Source: Myotis daubentonii (Eukaryota > Chordata > Mammalia > Chiroptera > Vespertilionidae). Taken from it: a stretch of DNA of 64,000 bases. Where the stretch lies: NCBI RefSeq assembly GCF_963259705.1, contig NC_081848.1:54459408-54523407 (forward strand), written 5' to 3'. The first letter of the stretch is position 1, and each line of letters opens with the position of its first letter. This document shows positions 1 through 11,911 of the stretch, one piece after another. A model generated the notes under the pieces. It had not been told where the DNA came from, made no database searches, and worked only from the letters and a program-made list of their open reading frames with translations. A program made the translations under genes and the position numbers.

Positions 1-726
1 TTGAACAGACAAAGAACTGGTTTTGGACAGAAGCAGCATATACTACAGCTTTTAAAAGAGAATGTTTTGGACAAGATCATGTATATCTGCAAAGCAGCAG
101 CAATGGCATTTAGTTTAGTCCTTCCACCGACTGAGTTCACCAACTAAGGAATGTATTAAAATATGAGGGGAGGCCAGTTAAAATTGTATATTAACCATAA
201 AGATTAACAAAGAGCTAAGCATTTCAAGTTTCACAATTACACCTCAGATGCTGGATGTGTGTGAGTTGACTAAATCATTGGCTCTGACCCAGCAAGCCAA
301 ATAAAATCCCAATGAGCCAGTCCATTCTTAAGGGACCATTGTTGTTCGGTCAGTGATATGAAGAAAGGACACTCCCTGTATAGCACACAACATAAGCCAC
401 TTGAATAACACTAAAATTAGGGTCTGAACAGACATGGCTAATTAGATAACACCATTCATGCCTGCAGAAGTAAGTTTCTCACAAAGATATTTTAATGAGC
501 TGAATTTTCTTGCAAAGATTAGGTTCTAGCAGTAAAATGCCATCATTAAATGTGTTCCTACTGACATGCTATCAAAACCAAAGAATGTGGTGTGTTATGT
601 CCACAAAGAGTATCTTCTCTGGATTCAAAAACCATGACATGGTTAAATGATGGTAAATGTATAACTATATGGATGGAGCAAAAAATCAAGATCTATAAAA
701 TATTTTCTGTTTGCTTAGACTAGACT

Positions 727-1171
727 TACAGGGGTGGACAACAGTATGTTTTCAGTTGTAAACACCTGAAACAGTTTATTTTTATATTATTATTTATTAC
801 CTACTAGAGGCCCTTTGCATGAAGAGATTCATGCAATAGGCCTTCCCTTCCCCTGGCTGCCAGCAGCGGCTTTCCTCTGGCACCCGCGACCCAGGCCTTT
901 GCTCCGACCGGAGCCTTCAGTCTTCACAGCTCTGGACGGATGAAGCCTTCAGTCTTCTCAGCTCCGGATGGACAGAGCCTTCAGTCTTTGCTCTGCCTCT
1001 TCACCCCTACGTATGCAAATTAACCGCCATCTTTGTTGGGTTAATTAGCATACTCTCCTGATTGGCTGGAGAGCATAGTGGAGGGACAGTTAATTTACAT
1101 GTTTGTCTATTATTAGGTAAGATTGTATTAATTTGTATTACAGCTGTAAATCTACTTTTGCCCACCCTGTA
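727..1171 (+). mobile_element. mariner-type MITE interrupted by a Helitron
   Basis: Ends are inverted (left TTACAGGGGTGGACAACAG, right CTTTTGCCCACCCTGTA) and sit on TA, the mariner target. Without the inserted Helitron (804-1122) the element is 126 bp, matching the solo copy at 9344-9475. It has no coding capacity and would depend on a transposase in trans. Confidence 0.8.
804..1122 (-). mobile_element. Short HeliBat-type non-autonomous Helitron
   Basis: On the minus strand it begins TCTTACCTAATAATAG after an A and ends CTAG before a T, the Helitron rule of A|TC...CTAG|T with no target duplication. Just inside the 3-prime end is a hairpin (TGCATGAATCTCTTCATGCA). The 319-bp body is related to, but clearly diverged from, the larger copies in this window. 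It lies inside the mariner MITE, so it is younger. Confidence 0.8.
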
Positions 1172-1337
1172 TATATAATAGTTGATTAAAGTACTGTGTT
1201 TCATATGTCCAATGAATTAAAAATACATTTTGTTTTGTAATCAACATAACTCATAAATAAAATTCTTCAAGAGACTAGCTAAGTAGCATATAGTGCAATG
1301 GGTGAGAGACGGGGGATGAAATTACTGAGGCAGTTAT

Positions 1338-1423
1338 CTGTCCTTTGGAATTATAGCATGAGACTCAACATTCCCAACTCCTGTCCTTTGGAATTATAGC
1401 ATGAGACTCAACATTCCCAACTC
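1338..1423. repeat. Perfect 43-bp tandem duplication (2 copies)
   Basis: Bases 1338-1380 and 1381-1423 are identical, each beginning CTGTCCTTTGGAATTATAGC and ending CCCAACTC. No mismatch is visible, so the duplication is recent or polymorphic. An assembly error is also possible. The unit is not a recognised mobile element. Confidence 0.95.
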
Positions 1424-4400
1424 CAAGGATCCATATTCCATGATTTATTAGTTTTGCTTTTCATAGAGTTGATAAAAATTGTGCTATATTTGTTCTAGAA
1501 ATATCAAAAACATCTAACTTTTTCTGGGCTCACATGGAAGGAATTACTTAATATGTAACAAATTAGAGGAATCACCATTTCCCCCAAGCACAAACAGAGG
1601 GATTTGAATTTACTAAGCGAACAGCCTCCTAAAAGATCTGTTAATATGAAAGCATTTTAATAATTGTTTAGTTATTAACCTGATTTTTTTAAATGGTAAA
1701 AACTGACTCATCAAAAAAATAAAAACATTAGTTCACAAAATCATTCATCTTACTTTTTTCAACAAGGTCTACATGGCCTTAAAAGTATATCTTTAAAATT
1801 TCAGTTAGGTTTTACCAAGGCAAATTATGTTAAAAATGATATTCAAGGAAGAAATTATATAAATGAAATTATTTAACTGCATATATAACTTTTAAATTAG
1901 TGCAAACAAAATAAGCCTGTGAAATAGCATTACAATACTACCTCGTGCCTTTTCCTATTTCTAATGAAAAATCCTGCTTTTAAATTTGTGCAAACCATTA
2001 AGGTTTTCATTTGTTTCCATTATAATAGGCCCAGATGTATTATTACCAAAGGTTAGACACTCTTTTCTTTCTTTCTATTACAGGTTGTAAATTCCAAAAC
2101 AACAAAACTAATTCAGAAGTCAGTATTCTGAGCTAGATGTGAAAAATAATCTTGACTATAACCACCTGACATTCATTCATAGCCAATTGCCAGGGCTCAA
2201 TCTTGCTGACCATATTAGCTAATAGGTTCTAGGACTCAAGATTTTTAAGAAAAGATAAAATGTCAAACTTGCGCAAATGGTCTCCGTATTCATTTACTTT
2301 CAGAAGAGAAGTTAGGGTTTTGCATTTATTATCTTATTTTACTCTGTCATGTTTTGATTTCAAAAGGGAGAATGTTTCTTTCATGATAGAAAAAAAAATG
2401 TTCCAAACATCTCATAAGTCTCATATTTTGCTCAAAAACATATATATTAAAAATTAGCTCAACAATAATCTCTCTCTTAAATTTGATCATGTCTATGGCT
2501 TGTCAAAAGCCATTTTTGAAAATACAGTTAACCCATTCCCTTTCAAAAAATAACTAAAAGTCGTAATATCAAACACCGCTTTTTAAGTGTCAGAGACAAA
2601 TACTTGTGTAACAACTACTTTTCAGCATTTGAAAAATTCTGTAAATGGTCTCATACTGATAAGATAAATACTGACATGCTATGCAGTGAAGAGTAGCTCA
2701 GAACAGAGAACTGTAAATACAGGTTATTGCTTCCTCTTATTTTTTACAATGTGAATTCTGGTTACAAAGAATCCTACATTTCTAAAATGAATATAACTGA
2801 CACTTTAAATCTCTCTATGATTTTATAACTTAAAGTTCTGAGATCAAGTGCTGATCAGCTTCAATTTTTATAAATTTAAACAATGAGAAATATCCACAAA
2901 TATAAAAAGCAATTAAACTTCTATTAGAAAACCTGGACCAACTATTTTCCTGTATTTTCACACTGAATATTCTGATGAGTAATATTTTAAGATCAAGTTC
3001 GAGTTTCCTAAAAAAGACATCAATTTCATACAGTCAAGCTGTGACTATAAAATCACATGTAATCAATAAACAGCAATAATATTTCATAAAATACTCAGAA
3101 TTGGTTGCTATTCATCTGAGAGCCTCTGTACCACAATTAAAATGGTCACTTAATACAAACAACATTGAATAAGTGAAATATATTCAAAATCAATAAAGAA
3201 GTAAATAATAAAGAAGTAGTAAAAACATTAATAATAAGTAACTGATATGGGAACACGGGGAACGTCTTCCATTCCTACTTTACAAATACGAGAAACAGAG
3301 AGAATTAAATGATCAGGTTATTTAACACCCACTGAGTTCTTAGAGAAGGATCTAGAAAAAATGTAGGAAGCCACAGGCTAAAAATCTTGACCTTAGTAAT
3401 AGAAGACACACTGAAAATTCTAATAAGAACAGAACAAGGGAACACCTGGACAGTTATTTAATTAAGTATCTCAGCATGAGTTATAGAAGAGATATTGGGA
3501 TGAGAAATTATTCCAAGATTTAATTGTAAAGGTTGGCTGTCAAAAATGCCAGAGACATTCCATTTCCTCTGCATTTGGACCCTTTACTTTGAAACATATA
3601 GACTTGGGTATGGAATATAGAATCAGAACTAATTTTAAAACAACCATAACCACAACAAACCACTGGTTAAAACCTCCTCATGAAGATAGCCAAATCAGGT
3701 TCAGGTACTTCTTCAGGCACTTAATCATTATTTTAAATGCAGTGAGTGCTACCTGAGACACTAAGTATGATTAACAAAAATGAAGCAGAATCTACGTTAA
3801 AATCACTAGCTTTCATCAGTAAGGAAGAAGATTAGAGTAAGCTAGGATATTATGTGAATGTTTTCTTAAGAATACAGGAAGGTGTAATAATATTAATCTC
3901 AAGGAAAGGAATCATGTAATTCAGAATATACTGCCCCAACTAGGCTGAATCGCAGATCCTGGTGGTTAGAAAACAGCCACAGCAGCCAACAGAAACCACA
4001 GAGGCTGTGGTGGGTACATCTAACTCTGGCATCGGTATTCCTGAGTATTAATCCCCAGACAACCATACCTATGTTCCTATTCAGAAATGGAGACCAATCC
4101 CTTACCTATCTCAAATAGCTGTGAGTTGAATTCACCACCAAGTGTCTAAAGGAAAGACAGAAATCAAAATTCCTTGCCATGCCATTGTCATCATGATCTA
4201 TAGACAGTGTTACCCTGCCACAACAAAAAAGAGAATTTCTAAATTGTGTTACAATGATTCAGAAACAAGTTATTCTTCCTTTCTAGACTATAAGCTCCTA
4301 AAGACAGACAATTATTCATTCGTCTTTATATTCCCCTCAGCATCATCTAACAGAAATGCAACTGATATCTGTTAAAGAACTAATCAATTATTACCAATCT

Positions 4401-4831
4401 TTTCCCAGGTCATAAGATTCTTCTCCTAACTGGCCCAATCAGAGAATCCTAGCAAGTAAACAAGCACAGGCTTCTCCCCATGATACTGTCAGATGGTGAA
4501 ATACAAAGAGAAATTGGTTTGTGGCAAAATACCATGTGTATGCTACCTTGGAAACCACTAGGTTTCCACTAGGTTCTGTCAGGCAAATGGCAGAAAGAAA
4601 AGAGATAAGGTTTTTTTCCTGCATATGCATCACGTCAGAAAAGAATGCTTTAGACCACCATTTAGTTGATATTTCCTGCATCCACTTATACCATGGTACA
4701 CAACATCCTTGATAGTAACTACATCAGTGCTGTTTATAAGGGAGGGGTGCATTTGCAGCATTTTAAATTGCATTTTCAAGGAGGAAAGTCTCTGAGTATA
4801 TAATCAGACGAGAGTAATAAAATACACTGAC

Positions 4832-4900
4832 CTGGATCTGTTGCTGCAGGAGATTAATTTTGTGCTGCTGTTGCAGAAGTTGCTGCTGTTGTCTTGCAAT
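4832..4900 (-). CDS. SOX6: SOX6 coding exon (glutamine-rich coiled coil)
   Basis: A 69-nt exon of exactly 23 codons, phase 0 at both ends. The acceptor is TTCTGATAG (AG at 4902-4901) and the donor is CAG|GTCAGT (GT at 4831-4830). It reads IARQQQQLLQQQHKINLLQQ followed by QIQ, the Q-rich continuation of the SoxD coiled coil, with hydrophobic residues at 8, 15 and 22 continuing the heptad. It directly follows the zipper exon across a 3078-bp intron. In-frame length means skipping would shorten the coil without a frameshift. The next SOX6 exon (the stretch after VQGH) was not found between here and position 1. Confidence 0.94.
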
Positions 4901-6239
4901 CTATCAGAAATAAAGTTACATTAAGTTGAAATGAAATGCTTACACCTTTGTCATTACCTCAGGTATCTCTCCTGGTATTACAAGAATGCTTTACTGCACT
5001 TCTATGTGAAAGAGTTCCTATAAAGTGAGAGAGGCAGAACCAGAAATTTGGAGAAAAGGAAAATTTCAAACAGATGCCACTTCTCTGTGTACCCCTAACT
5101 CTTCATCTGCAGTTGAGAACTACCCCTCATACATTAGTGAGGAACTCCTCTATCTGCACCCATTACCTGGAAAGAACGGGAGTTTCAAAATCTGACCTTG
5201 AAGAATAAATACAGAAAAACTATGGCTACGTGTTTCTAAAGAGCTTAATTTGGACTAAAAAGGTAAAATCTGAATGCAGAGACAGGAAAGAACTTTTTAT
5301 TAATTAAAATACAATTGACTTTGGTGAAACCTTTTCCGATATAAGGACTCTCAGTACTGATAAAACAAATATTGCCAAGGGAATATCAAGAAAACACAGC
5401 AAAATGTCAAAAATCATTACAAAGATTTCTTTTTGTTGATTTACAAATGTACATCAATGATGTGATGTACAAAGCATTTTAAACACAAAATTTAATATTT
5501 ATCTAGTTATTCTTCTGAGGGTAATGTGTTACAGTCTCTTGCTTCACCCAACAATCAAATTCAAAGTCCTAACACATCATCTGGTCTAGGAAAAGAAATA
5601 TTAACCTCTTCATGCAAGCCTCAGTGAAGACTGAATCTGCCTCTCAGGAGAGCAAACAACTTCTTTAAGATAGTGGTGTTTACTATAAAACATGAAGGCA
5701 TCAGTCTGCTTATTGCCTTCAAAGCTGAGCTGAGGGGGGTGCCCCTTAGAATACACTCCAACCTAGAAAGCCAGAGAGAAAGTGGCCAGGGAGGACTTAG
5801 GAAAACTTTTAGTGGTGCCCTTTAGGCAAGAGTTATAGGTATGGGGTTGTTTTTTTTGTTTGTTTTTTTCCTACTTTTTTTTATTTCCAGAAGCCAGTAT
5901 TCTAGAATGGGCAATGTGGGAAGTGAAAACAAGTGTGTATCGACCCCCAGGTTTATGCTTTGAGTCTTTTTGATGCTTTAGCCTAGAGCAGAGGGAAACA
6001 CCCAAATCAGATTTTCATTCAACAGAAGATGACAAAATAGCAGTCTGCTACCAAATGTTGCTTTAAGGTTTCTGGTAATGACTAGCTCATTCTGGAAGTC
6101 ATGACAAAACTGTCCCTAACAGTTTGAGACATGGGACCATTCCTTCCCAAAGCTTTATAAGCAAACTGGAAACGATATTTAATCAGATTGAAAAGGCCCA
6201 CTTTACTTGTCACCATTCAAATCAGAAAAGGACATAGTG

Positions 6240-6515
6240 GTTTTTGGGGGGATGGGGGGAAAAGGTGAAGGGATTAAGAAGTATAAATTGGTTGTTACAG
6301 AATATACTGCAGTTGTAAAGTACAGCATGGGGAATATAGTCAATAATTTTCTAATAACTATGCATGGTGTCAGATGGGTATGAGAATTATTGGGATGATA
6401 ACTTAGTAAGTTATATAATGTCTAATCACTGGGGTGTACACCTGAAACTAATATAATATTGTATGTCAACTGTAATTGAAAAATAAAAATGATTTAAATT
6501 AAAAAATTGTTTTTA
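6240..6515 (+). mobile_element. L1 3-prime-end relic
   Basis: The block ends with TGTACACCTGAAACTAATAT, TATTGTATGTCAACTGTAAT and an A-rich AATAAAAATG tail, a 3-prime UTR typical of older laurasiatherian L1 families. It is 5-prime truncated with no coding sequence left. Confidence 0.7.
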
Positions 6516-7429
6516 AAAAAGGAAATGGACAACTCACTCTGTGACTCTAGGTTTAGATGCTGGATCCTCTGAATATTTATTTCCTCTTAGCAAACCAGTG
6601 AAACACCACTAGGCATCTAATATTGATGGTCCCTCCTAAATGATAAAGTGCTGCACAGAAATGCCTCTAGAACACCACAGTGCAATTACTATCATCCACT
6701 TTAGACGTGTGGGTTTGACACAGTGAAGTATGGTACATAAGCACCATGTGGCTCAAATTCTGAATTTTATTTGCCAATCGGCTGAGCTACATGCTCGCTT
6801 CATTGAGCATGACAACCTAGTTTTAAGTGTCATTTAATTTTCATTTTGAAATATAATTACAAAGTGTTCACTGTAAGATATCACTCGTCTGCAAATGTGT
6901 CAAGATTAATTTGTGCTAGCTTATTCACAAGTGTCAATAGTTAATTACTGTGTCATCTCTGGATGGCTAAATGACATTCTAACTTCTGATTTTTTACAGT
7001 GTTCCTTTATGTTATTTTCCATTAGGGGCTGAGTCCATATTCCTACACGTGGGCAAATATTCAAGCATATAAAATACCAGACGTCACAACTCATTAAAAT
7101 CAACAGAGCATATATTGCTCTATATACCCCTATAAAATACATTTAACTGAAAAGATAATTCCAGTAATAATGTCAGATTCCTAAAAACTGCACATTAATT
7201 TGGGTCTGTCTGATCTAAAGCACCAGGGACTACTCTATAGAATCACTGTGTTAGATTAATGTACTCTTATGAGACAGGAAAAACATTTGGGAGAGCGATT
7301 TATTTAAAAACATATACATTTAAACTTTGCTATTTTTTCTTCTTTCTCACTTCTAAATCAATGAAATAAAATTCTTATAGGAGCCATGTGCTAATTATTT
7401 TTTAATGATTTACCTGTGCTATAAATAGA

Positions 7430-7556
7430 GTGACCATATAATTTAGCATCCAAACCAGGACAACTTTTGCAAGTGGAAGGGGGATTATTAATACTTATTT
7501 TGGAAAACAGGCATTAACCAGGGCTATTCCGGGAAAACAGATGTGTGACCCTAGTT
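7430..7556. repeat. Ancient short element with inverted ends
   Basis: The left end ATAGAGTGACCATATAATTT and the right end (reverse complement CTAGGGTCACACATCTG) partly mirror each other. The interior resembles a common mammalian repeat built on CCGGGACA-like motifs. I read it as an old non-autonomous DNA transposon, family uncertain. Confidence 0.45.
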
Positions 7557-7882
7557 TTAAAGTCAGAGAAAAATCAATGGATCCGTGGGCTAGAAGGTCC
7601 TCAAAGTTTTCCTAAACCAGAAGCCTGTTTTTCTGGATGAAAAGAGTAAGGCCCAGAGAGAAGTGACAAACTCATGGTTAAGCTACACTGGGAGTCTATG
7701 TGCTGCCTGCCTATGTGAATCAGCTTCCCTGAGTAATGGATCCCATGCAAATGTTCTGGAAGACGTTATCATTTCAGTAATGCCCAGTTGCTATGATGCC
7801 TTTCTTTGTCCTCTACATATCCCCCTCAGTATTCTCAAAGAACCTGATTTCCAACAGGCTTCTTTCTTTCCTTCTTTCTTCA

Positions 7883-8251
<369 letters not shown>

Positions 8252-8677
8252 CTATCACACTTAAAGATCTGGGAGAATAACTGGCGGTCATGGTGAGTGC
8301 AGGAACACTACAGAGTAGCAATGGAATTGATGCTAGGGTCAGTCGCTGCCCCTGCCAAGAGCAACTATTGTTCCCAATATAATTCTCCCTCACTCTTCCT
8401 TTCCCTTTCACCACACGCCTCTCCTTTCCTCCCCCAAACCTATCAGATCAAATTAGGAAACAGATGATACTTAGTACCAAAGGTTAGAAACTATGGGTTG
8501 TATTAATATTCTATAATCACCTCTACCCTCAGTGACTAACATAGGCTCGAAGACAAAGGTAGGTGCTTAGTAAATGTTATCTAAGGAATTTTCTGGTCAT
8601 TGCCCTCATGAAATTTTTCTATTGTGCAAAGATCTGTCTCTGATGCTCAGAAGTCAGGGGTCACTCTCTTGGCCATG

Positions 8678-8707
8678 AAACAAACAAACAAACAAACAAA
8701 CAAAAAA
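8678..8707. repeat. (CAAA)n microsatellite
   Basis: About seven tandem CAAA/AAAC units in the intron, 0.5 kb upstream (in gene sense) of the SOX6 zipper exon. Confidence 0.9.
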
Positions 8708-9109
8708 TGGCTTTGCCTTAGGTAAGAAAGGATTGAACCTGATTTTTGTTTTCCTGTGAGGGGATCAAGCTAAAGTTCCCAAGTTCATCCTTAAAGGCAA
8801 CAGTATTGCTTGGGGGCTCCCTCGCCCCTTTGTCATTCGTCATTCTTCAAAAGGAAAAAACACATTCGAGGTTGAGAAGGTTATGCATAAGGATGTGCTG
8901 CTTAATGAATATGATGTCAGTGAACACTTATGGTATGCATTAATGGTGCTGAACAGTCTTTTTATGGGCAAATTGCACAGCTCTCCAAAGTAAAGAGTAC
9001 GGAATCCTTTTGTGAATCTAAATTAGAGCATTTTACTGCAGCATAAGATAAGAATTTCAACCCTCTGTATTTGAGCCACACAGTTTCATTATGAAGAAAT
9101 GATCTATGA

Positions 9110-9330
9110 TTTGAAAGCTTTTCAGAAAGATGCCACCAGCTGTCAAAGGGGACAAAGATTGCCGATTTTTGTGCGTGTGGAAGAAGAGACTTCCAATCTC
9201 CTTATGAAACCCCTTTCATTCCTGCTAAGAGAGCACCAGGGTAAGCTGAAAAGCTAAACGTATTTTAATTAGGAGTGGCCATATTTCCTGAGCAGCCCCT
9301 TGGAGAAAGGGAGCCTCAGAAGATGCTGGC
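9110..9330. promoter_or_regulatory. Candidate conserved intronic element
   Basis: A non-repetitive block of balanced composition between transposons. It contains an E-box (CAGCTG), a SOX/TCF-like GGACAAAGATTG and a CCATATTTCC sequence close to a CArG box. There is no direct evidence of function. It is listed because it stands out from the AT-rich intron and lies within 1.2 kb of a SOX6 exon. Confidence 0.25.
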
Positions 9331-9343
9331 TAACACTCGTTAG

Positions 9344-9475
9344 TACAGGAATGGGCAAAAGTAGGTTTATAGTTGTTCCTATGGAAAAAAAGACATGCAG
9401 GTTATGATTACTGAGCAGCTTTATTGACTGTTTCTCAGACTCACAACTATAAAGCTACCTTTGCCCAATCCTGTA
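9344..9475 (+). mobile_element. Solo mariner-type MITE
   Basis: A 132-bp element with inverted ends TACAGGAATGGGCAAAAGTA and CTTTGCCCAATCCTGTA on TA. Same family as the copies at 727, 20092 and 52297. Complete and uninterrupted, it serves as the reference length for the family here. Confidence 0.82.
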
Positions 9476-9801
9476 TATGTTTCCCACAGGGTAAGACTGA
9501 TGTCGGCAGTAAAGACTACATGGGATTCTCAAGGCCAATTCAAGTCCTAAACAAACTATCAATATCTTTATCCCTTAAAGATTCACTGAGTGGAAGGATG
9601 ACCAAAAGTTAAAATTAGAAGAAAAATAAGATAGCTGAGATGGTGATAGAAAATGTATTCCACTGATAAAGGAACAAGTAATGTATTAAGGATAGTGACC
9701 AGCTGTCTTTCTAGCTATTCAATTTGATTTTTTTAAAATCAGCTTTTATTTCAGCAATAGGAATTTCAACATGGTAAAAGAGAGAACTTCTTGATCTAGA
9801 A

Positions 9802-9870
<69 letters not shown>
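9802..9870. repeat. (AT)n microsatellite
   Basis: Roughly 69 bp of alternating AT with one TATACATATA interruption near its left end. It abuts the LTR-like block to the right. Confidence 0.97.
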
Positions 9871-9872
<2 letters not shown>

Positions 9873-9874
<2 letters not shown>

Positions 9875-10476
9875 CCATGGGTGGTGTTCATCACGACCAG
9901 AACCACCACCAAGCGGAAGGAAGTCAGTCCTGCAAGGGTTGTCTTGGAAATGGCCCGGAGCTGTTTCCTGAAAGGGTGGGGTTTGAGGCACGAACCGCCC
10001 TGGGAGCGTGGAGGCATATCTTTATAAAGTGTGCCACATCAGCACAGCCAAGGGTGAACCTGAGTGGAGGCAGCTGAAAGGCTTAGAAAAGACAGACAAG
10101 AGAATGAAAGCTGGGTCTCAGTGGGACAGTGGGACGTTGCTTCTCTGAGAGACAGCGACCACATCCACAGCCATGCTTTTATTTTATAGCAGATGCTACG
10201 AGGCAAAGTAAGGGCGTGACCAAGATGTTTACAACATTCTCCTGGGTTTCAATCCTACTCAACTACATCTGAATTCTATCAAGCCTACATTACTCAGGCA
10301 TGTGGGGCCACATGTTTGGACCATAGGTTCAAGCTTACAGCTACAGCTGTTGGCTGTAATTGTGCTGGAAGGGCCCTGCCCTCTAACCTGGGACTTGCAC
10401 ATGGCAATGAGAGGACTGTGCTCTCTCATCAGTCCAAGGCTTGAACCTGTCCAAAACACTGTAGCGGCTCCCCACA
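9873..10476 (-). mobile_element. Probable class II endogenous-retrovirus-type LTR (solo)
   Basis: Read on the minus strand the block begins TGTGGGGAGCCGCTACAG, like LTR starts of class II (ERVK/IAP-like) elements. About 285 bases in it has CTATAAAATAAAAGCATGG, a TATA box overlapping a polyadenylation signal, and later the T-rich CTCTTGTCTGTCTTTTC. No gag, pol or env reading frame follows, so it looks like a solo LTR or fragment. The 3-prime edge (low coordinate) is uncertain because the block merges into (AT)n, and I could not find a 6-bp target duplication. It could alternatively be another GC-richer interspersed repeat. Confidence 0.5.
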
Positions 10477-10484
10477 ATAGTTTT

Positions 10485-10621
10485 AATTCTGTTTCTTTGT
10501 TACTAATGTTGTGGCCCCACCCCATAACAAAGAAACAATTTCCGGAGGATGAGGCCCAGGAATCAGGATTTTAAAAAGATTCCCAGATGATTCTGATGTG
10601 CAGCCACGGTTGAGAACCACT
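10485..10621 (+). mobile_element. MER5A-type hAT relic
   Basis: Contains GGCCCAGGAATCAGGATTTT, a GATTCCCAGATGATTCTGAT stretch and the terminal GGTTGAGAACCACTG, diagnostic of the MER5 group of hAT MITEs. Only one end is preserved. It is interrupted or truncated on the left by the LTR-like block and on the right by the Helitron fragment. Confidence 0.7.
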
Positions 10622-10622
10622 G

Positions 10623-11308
10623 CTATAGATAATATTAAAAAAAAAAAATCTAAACATGCAATTCTTTGTCCAAAAAATGAACATGTTCAAAAATTAAATG
10701 AAGAAAATTTGGATATACTCAATGGAGATTTTCACACATATTTGAGTGATGATTCCATTGATTCCACAGATGATGCTGAAAAGGAAAATTTTCCCATCGA
10801 ATTTCTTAATAGTATTACTCCTTCAGGAATGCCATGTCATAAATTAAAATTGAAAGTGGGTGCAATCATCATGCTATTGAGAAATCTCAATAGTAAATGG
10901 GGTCTTTGTAATGGTACCAGATTTATTATCAAAAGATTACGACCTAATATTATTGATGCTGAAGTATTAACAGGATCTGCAGAAGGAGAGGTTGTTCTGA
11001 TTCCAAGAATTAATTTGTCCCCATCTGACACTGGCCTCCCATTTAAATTGATTCAAGGACAGTTTCCCGTGATGCCAGCATTTGTGACGACTATCAATAA
11101 ATCACAAGGACAAACTCTAGACAAAGTAGGCATATTCCTACCTGAATCCATTTTTGCACATGGTCAGTTATAGGTTGCTTTCTCTCAAGCTTGAAGAGCA
11201 TGTGATGTTACAGTTAAAGTTCTAAGTACTTCATCACAAGGGAAATTAGTCAAGCACTCTGAAAGTGTTTTCACTCTTAATGTGGTGTACAGGGAGATAT
11301 TAGAATAA
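10623..11308 (+). pseudogene. Helitron RepHel, C-terminal helicase part (broken)
   Basis: Encodes the end of the PIF1-like helicase domain of a Helitron replicase, the enzyme for rolling-circle transposition. Visible family features are an ILCPKNEHVQKLNEENLDIL stretch, then MPCHKLKLKVGAIIMLLRNL, GLCNGTRFII, and FVTTINKSQGQTLDKVGIF near the C-terminal helicase motifs. The frame is broken by TAG at 11171-11173 and again by TGA about 27 bp later, and reaches its apparent natural stop TAA at 11306-11308. The upstream Met falls in the neighbouring MER5A and is not a real start. The N-terminal Rep part is missing. A dead fossil, not a host gene. Confidence 0.85.
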
Positions 11309-11580
11309 GTTTAACCACTTTATCAGTCATTGTTTGCATCACTGTTGTTTTTATATCATGTTTTTGTTGTTTTCATATCATGTTTTTGTGGTTTTCATAG
11401 CATGTTTTTGTCGTTTTTATATCATGCCTCTGTTGTTATATCCTTTTGTTACTGTTTATTTATTAATAAATCTATATATTATTTTCATATACATTTTACT
11501 AATTTCCTTTCATCTCTCACACTATTATTATAGAGAAAGGGCAAATAGCAATATTAAAATATCTCCACTAATTAATTCCC

Positions 11581-11799
11581 TTTTTTAAAATATATTTTAT
11601 TGATTTTTTACAGAGCAGAAGGGAGAGGGATAGAGAGTTAGAAACATCGATGAGAGAGAAACATCGATCAGCTGCCTCCTGCACACTCCCCATTGGGGAT
11701 ATGCCCGCAACCAAGGTACATGCCCTTGACTGGAATCGAACCTGGGACCCTTGAGTCCACAGGCCGATGCTCTATCCACTGAGCCAAACCAGTTAGGGC
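11581..11799 (-). mobile_element. Ves SINE
   Basis: tRNA-derived bat SINE in reverse orientation. Its head (right side) carries A-box and B-box-like sequences TTTGGCTCAGTGGATAGAGC and GGTTCGATTCC. It ends in an A/T-rich tail at the left. An 11-bp duplication AATTAATTCCC flanks it (11570-11580 and 11800-11810), showing L1-type insertion into the Helitron tail. Confidence 0.95.
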
Positions 11800-11843
11800 A
11801 ATTAATTCCCTTCTAATGTGCACGAATTTCATGCACCGGACTA

Positions 11844-11847
<4 letters not shown>

Positions 11848-11908
<61 letters not shown>
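11848..11908. repeat. (AT)n microsatellite at a Helitron junction
   Basis: About 60 bp of alternating AT between the 3-prime end of the HeliBat fragment and a second Helitron start. The start sequence of these Helitrons (TATATAATAAAAGG) probably seeded it. Confidence 0.95.

Positions 11909-11911
<3 letters not shown>

Larger units (their letters stand above)
1..4831 (-). other. SOX6: SOX6 intron (partial, downstream of the 69-nt exon)
   Basis: Intron beginning at the GTCAGT donor at 4831 and leaving the window at position 1. Apart from the mariner/Helitron pair (727-1171) and a 43-bp tandem duplication, I see only AT-rich sequence with weak, unassignable repeat remnants in 1424-4800. Open frames here are under 81 codons and look like chance. 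Confidence 0.8.
10623..11847 (+). mobile_element. 3-prime fragment of an autonomous HeliBat Helitron
   Basis: Includes the end of the Rep/helicase reading frame (10623-11308), about 320 bp of tail, and a 3-prime terminus with hairpin GTGCACGAATTTCATGCAC followed by CTAA (11844-11847), fitting the Helitron CTRR ending. The 5-prime part, including the HUH nickase, is absent. It is split by a Ves SINE at 11581-11799. The tail matches the deletion derivative at 12715-12928. Confidence 0.85.
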
